Assembly: GCF_963169125.1 (NCBI RefSeq)
Contig: NC_084802.1
Span: 19,561,107 to 19,625,106 of the forward strand
DNA length: 64,000 nucleotides
Reading direction: 5' to 3'
Source: Humulus lupulus
Lineage: Eukaryota > Streptophyta > Magnoliopsida > Rosales > Cannabaceae
Each line of letters starts with the position of its first letter. Within the stretch, counting starts at the first letter, position 1. Shown piece after piece: positions 33,046 through 45,349 of the stretch. The position numbers and the translations under genes were made by a program. The notes under the pieces were generated by a model. The model was not told the origin of the DNA and searched no databases. It worked only from the letters and a program-made list of their open reading frames with translations.

Positions 33046-36000
33046 ACAGATCCCTTAACCATTCGGCCTCTTTGTCGGTAGCAGCTAGAGCTATGAACTC
33101 TGCTTCCATAGTGGAGTGAGATATACATGTTTGTTTCTTGGAACCCCAAGAAATTGCACCTCCACCAAGTGTAAATACCCAACCAGTTGTGGACAAGTTG
33201 TCCCCAAGATTGGATATCCAACTTGCATCTGTATATCCTTCTAATATTGAAGGAAATTTGGAGTAGTGAAGGCTTACTCATTTGGTTTTCTTGAGATAAC
33301 CTAGGACTCTTCCAATTTCCTTCCAGTGATCCACACTTGGATTAATTATAAACCTACTAAGTTTGCTTACCGCAAATGCTATATCAGGTCTAGTACACTG
33401 GGCAGCGTACATTAGACTCCCTATAGTACTAGCGTACTCCAATTGAGCCACCGCTCTTCCTTCATTCTTCTCTAGTTTTACACTATGATTGAATGGAGTA
33501 TTGGCATCTTTAACCTTGAGATGGTTAAATTTGTTCAATACTTTCTCAACATAATTGGGCTTGCCCTAACACAAAACCCCCACTATGTTTCTTTACTTTG
33601 ATACCGAGTATGGTATCAACTTCTCCAAGATCTTTCATCTTGAAGGTTGATGATAGAAACCTCTTCATTTATTCTATCCCTTTCATGCTATTACTTAGAA
33701 TAAGCATGCCATCCACATATAAGCAAACAATGATCACATATCCCTTACAAGTTTTTGAATACAAACACTTGTCTCCATTGTTATGTCTAAACCCATTAGA
33801 CATGATGGCTTGATCAAATTTCTCATGCCATTGCTTAGGAGCTTGTTTCAATCCATATAAGGATTTTACAAGTCTACAAACTTTATGTTCATATGTTGGT
33901 AGGACAAACCCTTCGGGTTGTTCCATATAGACCTCCTCATTGAGGTCACCATTAAGGAATGCCGTTTTGACATCCATTTAATGAACATACAAGTTGTGTA
34001 TAGAAGCTAAAGCGAACAAAATTCTTATAGAAGTTGTTCTTGCAACAGACGCATAGGTATCGAAATAATCGATACCCTCTTTTTGCCTAAACCCTTTAGC
34101 TACTAATCTAGCTCTAAAGGTTTGGATAGTGCCATCAGTGTGGTATTTTCTCCTAAATACCCACTTACACCCAATTGGCTTAGACCCCGGTGGGAGGTAT
34201 ACCAATTCCCATGTGTTATTGGAATGAATGGAATCCATCTCATCATTGATGGCTTCTTTCCAAAATTCACTATCTCTCGATTTCATAGCTTCTCTATAAG
34301 TCTTAGGATCATCCTCAACGAGAAGTACAATAGGAATTTTCTTAATGACTTCCTCTCTATTTCCTTCTACCATGTAGAATGAAATTCGTCGAGAATCAAT
34401 CCCATCCACTACTAGACTTTTATGATTTTTAAGCCTTTGACTTCTTCTAGGTTCAAAGGGTTGCTTTACATCCTTTTGAGAATTCTCCTCTTGAGAATCA
34501 ACTTTGGATGTAGAAGCTTGAGAATTGTTCTCATATAACAAATTCTCAAAAAATTCAACTTCTCTAGATTCAATCACAACATTAGACTCTAAGTCTAATA
34601 GCCTATAAGCTTTACTATTGTTGGCATAACCAACAAAAACACACTTTATGGCTCTTGAACCTAACTTTGTTCTTTTAGGTTCGTTTTTCTTGCAATATGC
34701 AAGACACCCCCACACTTTGAAGGAACCTATGTTGGGTTTTCTTCCTTTCCATAACTCATATGGAGATATCTCATTTTTCATCATCAGTATTCGATTAAGA
34801 ATGTGACAAGCGGTTAAAAGCGCTTCACCCCATAAGTTGAAGTTCAACTTAGAAAATACCAACATAGAATTTATCATCTCTAGATAAGTCCAATTTTTCC
34901 TTTCGGCAACACCATTGTGTTGTGGTGTATAAGGTGCAGTGTACTCATGAATTATACCATTTTCTTCACAAAATGTATTGAATTCATTAGAGGAGTACTC
35001 TCCTCCTCTATCACTTCTTAGCACCTTAATCTTTTTATTTAGTTGATTTTCAACTTCTAATTTATACAATTTAAAAGCATCAAAAGTTTCATCTTTATGC
35101 TTTAAAAGAAACACCTAGGTATATCTACTAAAATCATCTATAAAAGTAAGAAAATACATTTTACCACCTCTAGTTAAAACACCATTTAATTCACAAAGAT
35201 CACTATGGATTAAATCTAGTAAATTAGATGTTCTTTCTACACTAGGAAATGGTTTCTTAATCATTTTTGCCTTAACATATGTTTCACATTTACCATAGTT
35301 TTTAATATTGCATGCAATCATACCACATTTTACTACTCTTTTCATGGTTGAAAAACCTATATGCGATGGTCTAAGATGCCACAAAAATAAAGAGTCATAC
35401 TCAACAATATAGGCGGAATTAGCATTTTTATTGATAACATTGAAAGTTACATCATTGGTGCATAATTTAACCATTCCCTCACAAGAATACCCTTTTCCCA
35501 AGAATACATTTGATTTGGTAAGTATAAGTTTACTGGACTCAAAAACGGCTTTAATGCCGGGCTTGCCAAGAAAATCACCACTTACCAAGTTTCTACTCAT
35601 TTCGGGAACATAAAGTACATTCACTAATGTAACTTTCTTGCCGGAGGTGAAGTAGACTTCAATAGTACCTTTGCCAAGTACCTTGGATTTGCCCTCATTG
35701 CCCATTTGTATCTCATGGTTGTCCTTTGACTCTTCAAAGGTCTTGAACAATGATTTGTCATAGGTGACATGGATGGTGGCACATGTATCATACCACCACC
35801 CTTTCACCTTGCCTTGGACCACATTCACCTCACTAAGGGTAGCAACTATGTTTTCCTCTTGAGTTGCGTTCACCTTCGGTCCTTGTTGGTCTTTTCTATG
35901 CCTACACTCTCTAGCATAGTGACCTTTTTTCCCACACACAAAGCAAGGGCCTTTCTCGCCCTTAAACTTGTTTAGGTTGGTTTTTGGACCCAAAGGTTTC

Positions 36001-36722
36001 TCATTACCCCTTTTCCCTTTGTTTTTGGGATGTTTTGGTTGTGACACCGCATTTTCTTTGGAAGTCTCTCCATTAGACCCCTCCACAAGTTTATCTCTAC
36101 ATATCGATTCCTCTTCGATTCGAATATGCTTTTGGATCTCCTCCAAAGAATAATCCTCATTTTTATGATGGATTCTTTTCCAATAGCTCTTCTAAGTTGG
36201 TGGTAATTTAGCCACTATAGCACCAACTTGAAAGGCCTCGGGAAGCTCAATCTTTAGAACTTTAAGTTTGTTAACAATTATTTTCAATTCATGAATTTGA
36301 GGAAGAATAGGTTTATCACCAAAAAATTTGAAATCGAAGTATTGAGATATTAAAAACTTTTTCGTACCTTCCTCTTCCGCCTTACACTTTTTCTCAAGTG
36401 CATCCCATATCTCCTTGGATGATTTGGTCTCGGTGTAGAGGTCATAGAGCCTATCAGAAAGGGCACTGAGGATATGACCCCTACAAAGGAGATTGTCCTC
36501 CTCCCTCTTCCTTCTCTTCTCCACCTCCTCGGGAGTGTCTTTTCTGGATGGCTCGGCTAGAGGTGAGAAGGATGACTCAAGGATGTAGGCTATCTTGAGT
36601 ATTGTACAAAGGAATTTCACCTTGTCTTGCCACCTAGTGAAATTGGATCCATCAAACCTATCCAACCTCACTAGGTCTTGGTTCATGATCTTGATGGTCC
36701 CACCTTCCATTGAAACAAACAA
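33046..36722 (-). pseudogene. Ty1/copia gag-pol, interrupted and mutated
   Basis: On the minus strand in order: gag from 36722 (LDRFDGSNFTRWQDKVKF), zinc knuckle CFVCGKKGHYARECRHR, protease (WWYDTCATIHV; DTCA where DSGA is usual), integrase (RSDRGGEYSSNEF, GVAERKN; the zinc-binding CETC is CETY), reverse transcriptase ([37 protein letters not shown]), and RNase H, which is then broken by Athila-A. The RT box is YVDG, not YVDD. In-frame stops lie at about 36192 (TAG), 35115 (TAG) and 33978 (TAA), with further stops and shifts between 33669 and 33540. The domain order INT before RT is diagnostic of copia. The closest lineage is probably Tork-like, stated with low certainty. It is inactive. Confidence 0.93.
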
Positions 36723-36738
36723 GGGATAAGCTTTTTTA

Positions 36739-37925
36739 TGTTAGGAAAATATGAATTTTGCCTCAATGGAAATAATAATAAATTACAACTCTATGCAATA
36801 TATTACAAATAAATAATGATTGATTAAAAAGAGTTACAACTCTATAACTGAAAATTACAAATAAACAAAGAAAATGAAGAAGATGATGAAGAAGAAGAGA
36901 ATAGTAAAATACAAACTCCAAGCAAAAGGTTACAAATAAAGTAAAGTGTTTGAAACAAAGGAAAAGAAAAGATTACAACTCTTGAACAAGAAATATAAGT
37001 AAATAGAGAAGAACAATATAAAGATGAAAAGCAATAGAATGAAAGCAAGGAGCAAGAAACTAAAGATAAACAACTCTCACTCACACTACCAAAGTGAAGA
37101 GTGTTGGGGATCACCAACTTGAACAAGTTTGAAACCTTTGTCCAAGAGCATATTTCCCCCTAACTCAAGCACTAAGGGATCTCTCACAGATTATAGGAAA
37201 TGCTTTATGGAATTATCAAGCCTCAAGGTGTTTCTAGCCAAGTGCTCTAATGGATAGAAATGTTGTGTCTTACAAGTGAGCTATAGGCTCCTATTTATAG
37301 AGTTTAGAGACACCCTTTGAATTTCAAATTCCATCAACCCCCATGGCTGTTACCAATGTTTAATTGGATTAATATGGAATTACAAATGAGATTTGGGAGT
37401 TATTTGGGTTTTTTGAGTCGTTCAACAAAGATTGAAAAAACTGAAAAAATGGTCAGTTTTTAGCCTGTGGCCGCGGCCAAAGACATTAGTGGCCGTGGCC
37501 ACTAGCCTCTGTCCCACAGGCTGTGGCCACCAACATTCAGTGGCCGCGACCACCGACCATTTTCAGCACTAAAAAAATGTGCTGTTTTTCCAAACGGTTC
37601 CAAACCCTCCAAAATGATTTTGTAACTCCCAAAACACATTATTGGGGTTAAAATCATATCCCTAACAACCATATCACATATGGCTTTATGAAATTCATCT
37701 CAATATTGTGTGACAAAAAATTTACACAATAAAGGGTAATATTTTGAAGTTACAAATTTGTAACACCAAATATGTTACATTATTTGGATATATCTCATAT
37801 ATCTAAATATTGTAACTCTCTATTATATGTTACAATATGTGACACTCTTTGTCACGTTTATTTAATCTAAAACATTATATTATAATATAATATAATATTA
37901 CATTATATTATTAAATAATATAACA
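36739..37925 (-). repeat. 5' LTR of the copia element (limits approximate)
   Basis: On the minus strand it begins TGTTATATTATTTAATAAT (plus end at 37925) and ends near CCTAACA (36739). A TATA box (TATAAATAGGAG on the minus strand) lies near 37290. Four GTGGCCGCGGCCA-like words at 37472-37556 lie about 180-270 bp upstream of it. The usual tRNA-Met primer site was not found in the 16 nt before gag, so the left limit may be wrong. No 3' LTR of this family is present at the other end. Confidence 0.6.
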
Positions 37926-37966
37926 ACGTCATACCTTAGTAACGCCTTTGTTGTGTAGTGAACATA

Positions 37967-38475
37967 ACACTAACCACAAGAGCTTGAAGTACTTTTTCAC
38001 ACAGAAAGACCTGGACATGAGACAAAGGCATTGACTGGAGTTAGTGAAGGATTATGATTTTGAAATCCCGTATCACCCAGGAAAGACCACGTGGTAGCAG
38101 ATGCTTTAAGCTGGAAGGGTCCGGGGCAGATTTTTAGTGCGATGCTGATATCCAGAAAATTAATAGAGGATATGACTAGAGCTGGCATAGAGGATATGAT
38201 GCTGATATCCATAAAATTACCTTTATGGGGAGAAGTGTGAGATATACACTGACCACAAGAGGTTGAAGTGATTTTTTCACATAGAAAGACTTGAACATGA
38301 GACAAAGGTGTTGGCTGGACTTAGTGAAGGATTATGATTGTGAAGTCCCGTATCACCCAGGAAAGGCCAACGTGGTAGCAAATGCTGTAAGCTGGAAGGG
38401 TCTGAGGCTGATTTTTAGTGCGATGCTGATATCCAGAAAATTAACAAAGGATATGACTAGAGCTGGCATAGAGTT
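37967..38475 (+). repeat. Tandem duplication within chromovirus RNase H
   Basis: About 280 bp is duplicated head to tail. Both copies contain ACCACAAGAG(C/G)TTGAAGT, then ACATGAGACAAAGG, TATCACCCAGGAAAG and GATGCTGATATCCAGAAAAT. The second copy (from about 38247) is joined properly to the downstream pol. A short extra GATGCTGATATCCA lies between them. Confidence 0.8.
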
Positions 38476-39960
38476 GTTGGTAGGTCAGTTGGCCAACATT
38501 ATGTTACAGTATACGTTGTTGGAAAGGATAAAGGAAGGTGAGTTGGGTGATCCACAACTGGCCAAGATCAGAGAGGACGTTCTAGCTGGAGTATCCAGAG
38601 ATTATACAGTGTCAGATATGGGCTTGTTGAGATACAAATGCCAGATATGTGTTCCGATGGACACTACTATGAGGCGGGAGATTCTGGATGAATCTCATAC
38701 TACTACTTACTCTTTGCATCCAGGCACCTCGAAAATGTATCAGGGTGTGAGATCGTTGTATTGTGGCCTGGGATGAAGAGGGATGTGGTAGAATATATGG
38801 CTAAGTGCTTGACATGTCAATAGATCAAGGCTACGCATCAGAGGCCACCGGGGCTATTGCAGCCTCTGGACATCCCATAGTGGAATTGGGAGGACATCAC
38901 GATGGATTTCGTGGTGGGGTTACCCAGGACTATGGGTCAACATGATTCGGTGTAGGTTATTGTGGATCGATACACCAAGTCAGTTCACTTCTTACCACTG
39001 AGGACAACTTATACAGTTGAACAGTTTGTAGATCTCTATGTGAAAGAGATTGTGCGCCTTCATGGGGCACCGAGGTCGATCATGTCAGATCGGGACCCCA
39101 CATTCACTTCTAAGTTCTGGGGAAGTTTGCAGAGGGTCATGGGTACACAGTTGAAGTTTAGTACTGCTTATCATCCTTAGACAGATGGACAATCTGAGAG
39201 GAAGATCCAGATATTATAGGACATGCTGCGAGCATGTGTGCTGGACTTTGGTGGGTCCTAGAGTAAGTATCTACCTTTGATAGAGTTTTTCTACAACAAC
39301 AGCTATCAGCCGACCATTGGGGTGGCTCCTTATGAGATGCTGTATGGTAGGAAATGTAGATCTCCCATTCACTGGGATGAGACAGGAGAAAGGAGATACT
39401 TGGGTCCTGAGGTAGTTCAGAGGACCGATGAGGCCATTGATTAGATTAGATCTCAGATGCTCGCTTCTCAAAGCAGACAGAAAATTTATGCTGATCCCAA
39501 ACGCAGGAACGTGGAGTTCCAAGTGGGAAATAATGTCGTCCTTAGAGTCTCGCCATGGAAAGGGGTGAGAAGATTTGGGAAGAAGGGAAAGTTGAGCCCT
39601 AGATTCATAGGTCCATTTGAGATCCTGGAGAGGATTGCTCAGGTGGCCTATAGGTTGGCCTTACCTCTAGCATTGTCGGTCGTGCATAATGTGTTTCATA
39701 TTTCAGCTTTTAGAGGTATGTATCAGACATGACTCATGTGTTGAGTTATGAGGATTTGGAGCTTGAGGTAGACCTCTCCTATGAGGAACAACCAGTCTAG
39801 GTACTGGACAGAAAGGAAAAGGTCCTGAGAAATAAAACTATACCTTTGGTCAAGGTGTTACAGAGAAGCAGCAAGATCGGGGAAAAGACCTGGGAGCTGA
39901 AGTCAGATATGCAGAGTCAGTATCCTAAGCTATTCAGATAAAATTTTGAGGACGAAATTC
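38239..39960 (+). pseudogene. Chromovirus (Tekay-like) RNase H end, integrase and C-terminus
   Basis: RNase H end: MRQRCWLDLVKDYDCEVPYH, then PGKANVVANAV. Integrase: CLTCQ of the zinc domain, ITMDFVVGLPR, SVHFLPLRTTYTVEQFVDLY, IMSDRDPTFTSKFWG and TDGQSER of the DDE core; then the GPY/F module (LSPRFIGPFEILERIAQVAY) and a region like the end of the chromodomain part (VHNVFHISAF). Premature TAG stops lie at about 38821, 38878, 38953, 39178, 39217, 39259 and 39442. Further shifts follow 39728. Gag, protease, RT and the 5' LTR are missing upstream. It ends near a polypurine-like GGATGGGATAAT just before the 3' LTR. Confidence 0.9.
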
Positions 39961-39978
39961 CTGTAAGGATGGGATAAT

Positions 39979-42267
39979 TGTAATGTCCTAAATTCCCTAA
40001 TAGGACTTAGTGCCTGGATTAGGGGGCCAGGAGGGCCATAATTGATTTAATGCGTTATTATGTGATTATATGCATGATTATGTGGGTTGTATTATTATAT
40101 GGCTATATTTGTATATTTATGTGCATGTATGTGATATATGGGTGAGAACACATTATTATGTGGATATATTTGAGCTATTTGGCATGAGACAATCCTAGGA
40201 AGCAAGTTAGCAGTTTAGTCATAACGGGGTTAATTACTGGGCTTGAAGTGAGCCTAGGGGTAATTTGGTGCTTGGTACATTACTGTTAATGAGCGGGTAA
40301 TGGGAAAGATTTGTTAAATAACCGAGGATATTGGGAGTAACGAGAATTGAGAGAAGTTAATTATGATTAACTGGGTAGGTGGTAATGACAAAATTTCCTT
40401 GGGTGGCTTTGAGGGATTAGGTTGGCCCTAGGGGCATTTTAGTCATTCAAGGCTATTAGACAGACTTGACCAAGGAGGGAAGGCTGCGAATTAAACCAGG
40501 AGACAGGGCTCTCTCTCTCTCCTCTCACAGTCATTCTTTCTCTCTCCCCCTCGATTTGATTTTTGAAGCAAAGCTAGAGGATTCAAGCTCGGAGTTCTAG
40601 AGCTTGAGGTTTAGGATTGAATTACAACAGCTAGAAGGTGTTGATCACAGATGAGGTGAGGCTTTCAATTATATTTTTTGACTGGTTTTCCCTATGGTTT
40701 TAGTTGTTTTTGAGTTTGGAAGTTTGATCTTGGAATTGGGTATTTGGTGGTGTTTTTAGTGTTATGAAGCTTGGGTTTTACTGCTGGATTGATGGTTATG
40801 CTGTGTTGAGGTTTGGTATTGATTTTGGGATTGTTTGGTAGAGTTTTTGGTTGAGTTTGGATTGAAGGAAAAGCAGGGGTGCTGGGTTCGCAGGTGGGCG
40901 TCGCGACTCGTGCAAACCCCAGGAGCATGATGGGGTTTTGTCTGCTTAGCACGCCGCAGCCCACCCGTGGAATCTAGACAGGGGGCTTTTTGTCTAGGAG
41001 GCGCGCCATGGCCCTTGGGGGCAAGTTGCGGCTCGCTTGTCTATTTTTGGCCAGACTTAGTTTTATTTGGTTTTAGGCGCGGGTTTTCGAACCTTAAGGC
41101 TCAGGATCGAATCTGCTAACCATTTTAGTAGGATTCAAGGTTCCAGGTGCTATAACTTGGTCCAGGAATCTCTTATTACTCATTTTATTGATGGGATTTC
41201 ATATTTGGTTATGATTAGGTGACCGCTAAGGGGCCTAAGGTCAGGATCGTTATCAAGGGTCATTCTTTATTTATTTTACGCTCAAATCTAAGGTAAGAAA
41301 ACAGCACCCAATATGTGACATACATGATTATTGATGAGGCATGTTGAGTGCTCTATATATGGAAATTTGTTTCATTGTGAATGCCTAGTTGCATTGCTTA
41401 CTTGTGAGTGGCACTCACTTATTAGTCAGAAACGGCAATAGTGCTGAGCACTGGTTGTTTGGAATTGACTTATGAGTCAAGAGCGGCAATATCGCAATGA
41501 TTGCTGGTCGATATGATTAGATCTAATCAACAAGAGCATTATATGCTCGTCCGACCTATTGGTCGAAGAAAACTAAAGTGCTTGGCTAGTCTATGGCTAG
41601 TTACTTAGATCCAGGGCTAAAAGGCTCAAGTGACTTGATGGTCACATGAATTAGGGTGCAGGACCCCAGAATGACTTAATAGTCATGTATTCAGAGCACA
41701 TGACCGCATAATGACTTAATAGTCATCAATCCAGGGTACAGAACCCCAGAATGACTTAATAGTCACCTATCCAGGGCATAGGACCCCAGCGTGACTTAAC
41801 AGCCATCTAATTTATTTGTATTTGTGTACATGCAGTAATAAGTTTTCTTGCTGAGCCTTGGCTCACGGGTGCTATGTGGTGCAGTTAAAGGGAAAGAAAA
41901 GCTTACCCAGCCTTGAGTGGAGAGCTTAGATGGCGACGTGTACATATGCGATCGCTTGGCCACCACAGCCAAGGTGTTTCTCAGGGGAACTAGGGTTTAA
42001 CCCTATTTTTACCGCTTAGGTTGGCGGATTGTAACTTTTGAACTGTAATGACCATTTTGGATTGTAAACAACTTTGTAAACACTTTTATGGGATCCCATG
42101 CACAATTTAATGTTTTAAATAAAATATATCCATTCCTTTTGACCAATATTTTAACCCAGGCCATTAATAACACTTAGAAGCACGTTTACGGGCTAAAGAC
42201 TCATTTAACGAGTTAAGCACTATTTAAAGTACACAGTGTGACAGTCTTGGCTAACTAGGGTGTTACA
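39979..42267 (+). repeat. 3' LTR of the chromovirus (2289 bp)
   Basis: TGTAATGTCCTAAATTCCC to AGGGTGTTACA. It is a distant relative of the LTR at 24351-27088, sharing the start, the GAGGTGAG and AAGGTAAGAAAA splice-like words, the CTTGCTGAGCCTTGGCTCAC block and the end. ATGTT (42268-42272) would be the right target duplication. A CT-rich tract at 40508-40555 probably marks the transcription start. A degenerate GC module lies at about 40890-41040. Confidence 0.88.
41465..41815 (+). repeat. Hairpin-bearing minisatellite in the LTR
   Basis: Hairpins TTGACTTATGAGTCAA (41465-41480), GAGCATTATATGCTC (41534-41548), CGACCTATTGGTCG (41552-41565) and GTGACTTGATGGTCAC (41630-41645) are followed by three to four tandem units of about 40 bp, each with ATGACTTAATAGTCAT (41671, 41711, 41751 and a decayed one near 41792) and CCAGGGCACAGGACCCC-like text. 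Confidence 0.75.
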
Positions 42268-42699
42268 ATGTTGTGGCCCGTGTGTGTACCCAGATTTTCC
42301 TTTGCTCTCTACCACTCATCAAGCTGCGACCCTAAAGCGCTTGTTGCGACATTAATTCAGGCTAGGTTTTGGTAGCTTCTAACGTTGTTATAGTCACGAC
42401 CTTTAAGCCTCTGCCGCAACTCTAATTCTATTTTTTCAAAACTTAACAATTTTTAGTCCTTCCTTCGTCAAAACTTCACCAAAAACTTCTTCTAACTCCT
42501 CCTTGATGCCAATTTGACTTGAACAACCACCAGAGGCTCTATTTTCCCACTATTTCTTCTTCTTTTTGCGTTTAGCTCAAGATTCATAGCACCTACCTAC
42601 ACAAAGACAAACATAAGTGTAATCTTGGACAAAATAAATAAAAAAACTCAAGATTACAACAAAAACACATCCTAAAACAACATTAAAATGGAGTTATCA
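42268..42699 (-). repeat. 3' LTR fragment of Athila-B
   Basis: It ends with GAGTTATCA at 42699, directly followed by the polypurine complement AACTCCTCCAAACTT. Its outer part is lost beyond the chromovirus boundary at 42267. Confidence 0.75.
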
Positions 42700-43254
42700 A
42701 ACTCCTCCAAACTTACTCTTTTCTCGCCCTCGAGCAAATGACTCAACTCACAAAAACAACACTCAACAAGCACAACACAACTTTTAACGTGAACCTGTAT
42801 GATCCACATTTTTTAGTGCCTCCAAATCATGAATGCAAATCACATAATTCTTAGAAAACTACTAAGCATTAATCTTAACTTAGATTTTCTGTTAACTGAT
42901 ATTCTAAAATATTTTAACCTATCAACATCTAAGAGAATCTAATCATGCTCAACAAATGACACAGTAAATTCATCAATACATATCAAATTTTGACCAAGCA
43001 GACTGCTAACCAATTATGTATTCAATATGCTTATTTATTTGCCATTCTCCACTTATATACACCAAAACATGCTTAGAAATCAATAAGACTTTATAGGCTT
43101 GTAATGTTAGGCTTAGTAACGGTGGATGAGAAAGACTTTTTCAGCTCAAAGTTACCACAAGCACATGACCTTTTTCTACCATCCAATAATTTCTTTTTTT
43201 TTCTTGATCTAGAGAGAGATATATGTTTTTATTATTCCTTTTTTTATAGATACT

Positions 43255-43303
43255 AACTACACTCCCCCAAAATTATTTCTTTTTATATGTTGAGAGTGTA
43301 GTT
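43255..43303 (-). other. Conserved stem-loop (Athila-B)
   Basis: AACTACACTC (43255-43264) pairs with GAGTGTAGTT (43294-43303), a 10 bp perfect stem. Athila-A has AACATTACACTCC paired with its complement at the same place, so base changes occurred on both arms while pairing was kept. Confidence 0.65.
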
Positions 43304-44061
43304 CATATTTAAACAAAAAAAATTCTTTTTCAATTTTTGTACATATACTCTCTCTATTCTTTTTTTTTTTTTAGAATCCCACTAACTTTCCCAAATGACC
43401 CTAATACAACTCCCCACCATATTGTCATCATGTGCATCATAGTATCTTTAGGGAAGGATTTATATCAAGATTTCAAATTTTAGGCTTTATTAGTGGCTTA
43501 GAACAAAAGGGTACAATATTAGGATCAACAAGGGTGCTCAAAGGAAAATAAATTTTAGGGTTGGCAAGAAAGGCTCAAACAATCCAAAAATGGCCTAAAT
43601 CATTTTCCCAAACAAGCATGATGTATTATTTCGCCTTAAATAACAGATAAGCAAGTTCTAGAATTTACAAATTCCCACTATACAATCCACAAATTCATTC
43701 AATATGCATCAAGAAATTAAACTGTACAACTCACAAAGCATGAAAAGATTTTCTAAATATGTCCGCACGCTAAAGTGAAATACAAATGCAGTTAACCAAT
43801 TACACAAGTTTTCATGAATCCATTCTTTGAATTATACAATCTATCATTCACTTTATCTTCATTGGCAATCATGGTTCACAATAAATTCACGTTAGACTGA
43901 AACTTAAAACTTAAAACTTAAAACTCAAAATGACATAAAACAAAACAATGACACACAACATATTCACAAACACAAAAACACAAATATACACAAACAAATA
44001 CTCTAAAAACAGCCATAAACAACAGACACAAAATTTTAAGTCCCTCCCCCAAACCTAAACT

Positions 44062-44081
44062 AAAAATTGTCCCCAATGTTT
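44062..44081 (-). other. Second conserved stem-loop (Athila-B)
   Basis: AAAAATTG, TCCC, CAATGTTT: seven of eight pairs remain compared with the Athila-A version. CCCCCAAAC lies at 44046-44054. Confidence 0.6.
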
Positions 44082-44122
44082 ATAAAAGTTAAGGAAAGAA
44101 GACTTACCTACTATGAATCATA

Positions 44123-45260
44123 TCAAAATGGTGGTGGCTCATCAAACGGCCTCCACTGATCCGGATATTGATAGAAAGTCTGGTCTGCCTCATTGTTGGT
44201 CATGCAATACAGAACCTCATTATCATGGTCCACTCGCCCCCTTATGTAGTCATGGAAAGCACTCAAGTACTGGTGAGTATGTTGTCCTTGTCTAATAATG
44301 TAATTAAGGCGGGCAGTGTTCAAGTCGCTCGGTGGTTGTAAAGCCAAATATGGTGGTTGCTGTCTTCTGAATGCCTCCTCTTCTGGATGTAGAGCATTCA
44401 CATTAGCCTGAATATTTTCTTGTTCTCCTTCCTCCTCAGCTTGTGCCCTATGAGGTCGTGGTGCTGGAGGCTCCACAGAAGGTGGTTGAAAACTGTGCAT
44501 GGTGGATTGAGAAATAGGTCCCATACCTTTCATATAATAGTCACTCGAGTACACTGGCACCTCCCATACCTCACACAGGTCTGTGATCATAGACCCATGT
44601 CCCAATCCAGCAGTAGTATGGAGGCGACACAAATCATGGATACTGGACCGTATCACTCTCCAATTATCTACCAAGAGCCCCTTCATAATTGCATATATCA
44701 ATAAGTGTCGGTCAATCCCAACATCAAATAGGTGAGTATTGGGAATAAGCCTAGCACTCACGAATAACATCCAAGTGCGACCTACCCTATTCATTTGGTA
44801 TCTTAGAAAAGTCTTTGGCTGCCCCTCTTGCATTACAAACTGGGATCCAGGAATACCCAAAGTTTCATTCACATCATTCCAATCAATATTCCAGGAAGTG
44901 ACCAACCAATGGTATTCATCCTCCTCCCTCGGTATCATTGGTAAGCCATACAAAGCATCAATATTTTCCACATCACACTTCACCTTAATCCCCCTACAAA
45001 ATACCTTCCTATTCCTAGAACTCGAAAAGTTGGCATAAAATTCATATACCATTGGACAATTGACCTTGGTCATTTTCTTATCCACAAACTCTTCCAATTT
45101 CGCCCTTGAATTTCTTGTCTAATAGTCCCATAAATGTCATTTTGGAAGGGAGAATCCTCATATTCCATACTTCTCTCCTTAATGAGTCCTCGTAGACAAC
45201 GATTTTGATAATGCTCAAAAGCGTCCTTATTAATGAACCTTGAAGAAACACACTCAACCG
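44123..45260 (-). pseudogene. Putative plant transposon protein (Athila-associated), frameshifted at the N-terminus
   Basis: The main open frame (45097-44123, about 324 residues) reads VNCPMVYEFYANFSSSRNRK, then VFCRGIKVKCDVENIDALYG, SWNIDWNDVNETL and RHLLIYAIMKGLLVDNWRVI. It ends in a Pro/Glu-rich tail. I recognise this as the domain listed in protein families as putative plant transposon protein, common in non-autonomous plant retroelements; its biochemical role is unknown. The N-terminus continues in another frame upstream: RFINKDAFEHYQNRCLRGLI, then SMEYEDSPFQNDIYGTIRQE, with one shift near 45100. No start codon fitting the long form is certain. Confidence 0.75.
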
Positions 45261-45349
45261 GAAGGGTGGTTGTGGAATTGGCTCGGGTAGTGGTTGTGGT
45301 TGGTGGGATGTGTAAGAATGGTTGTTTTTCTTGGTAGTGGCTTCCCCAA

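Larger units (their letters stand above)
42700..44122 (-). other. 3' non-coding region of Athila-B
   Basis: No gene seen. Polypurine complements lie at 42702-42714, 43262-43269 and 44045-44053. Collinear with 27094-28430 of Athila-A. Confidence 0.65.
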
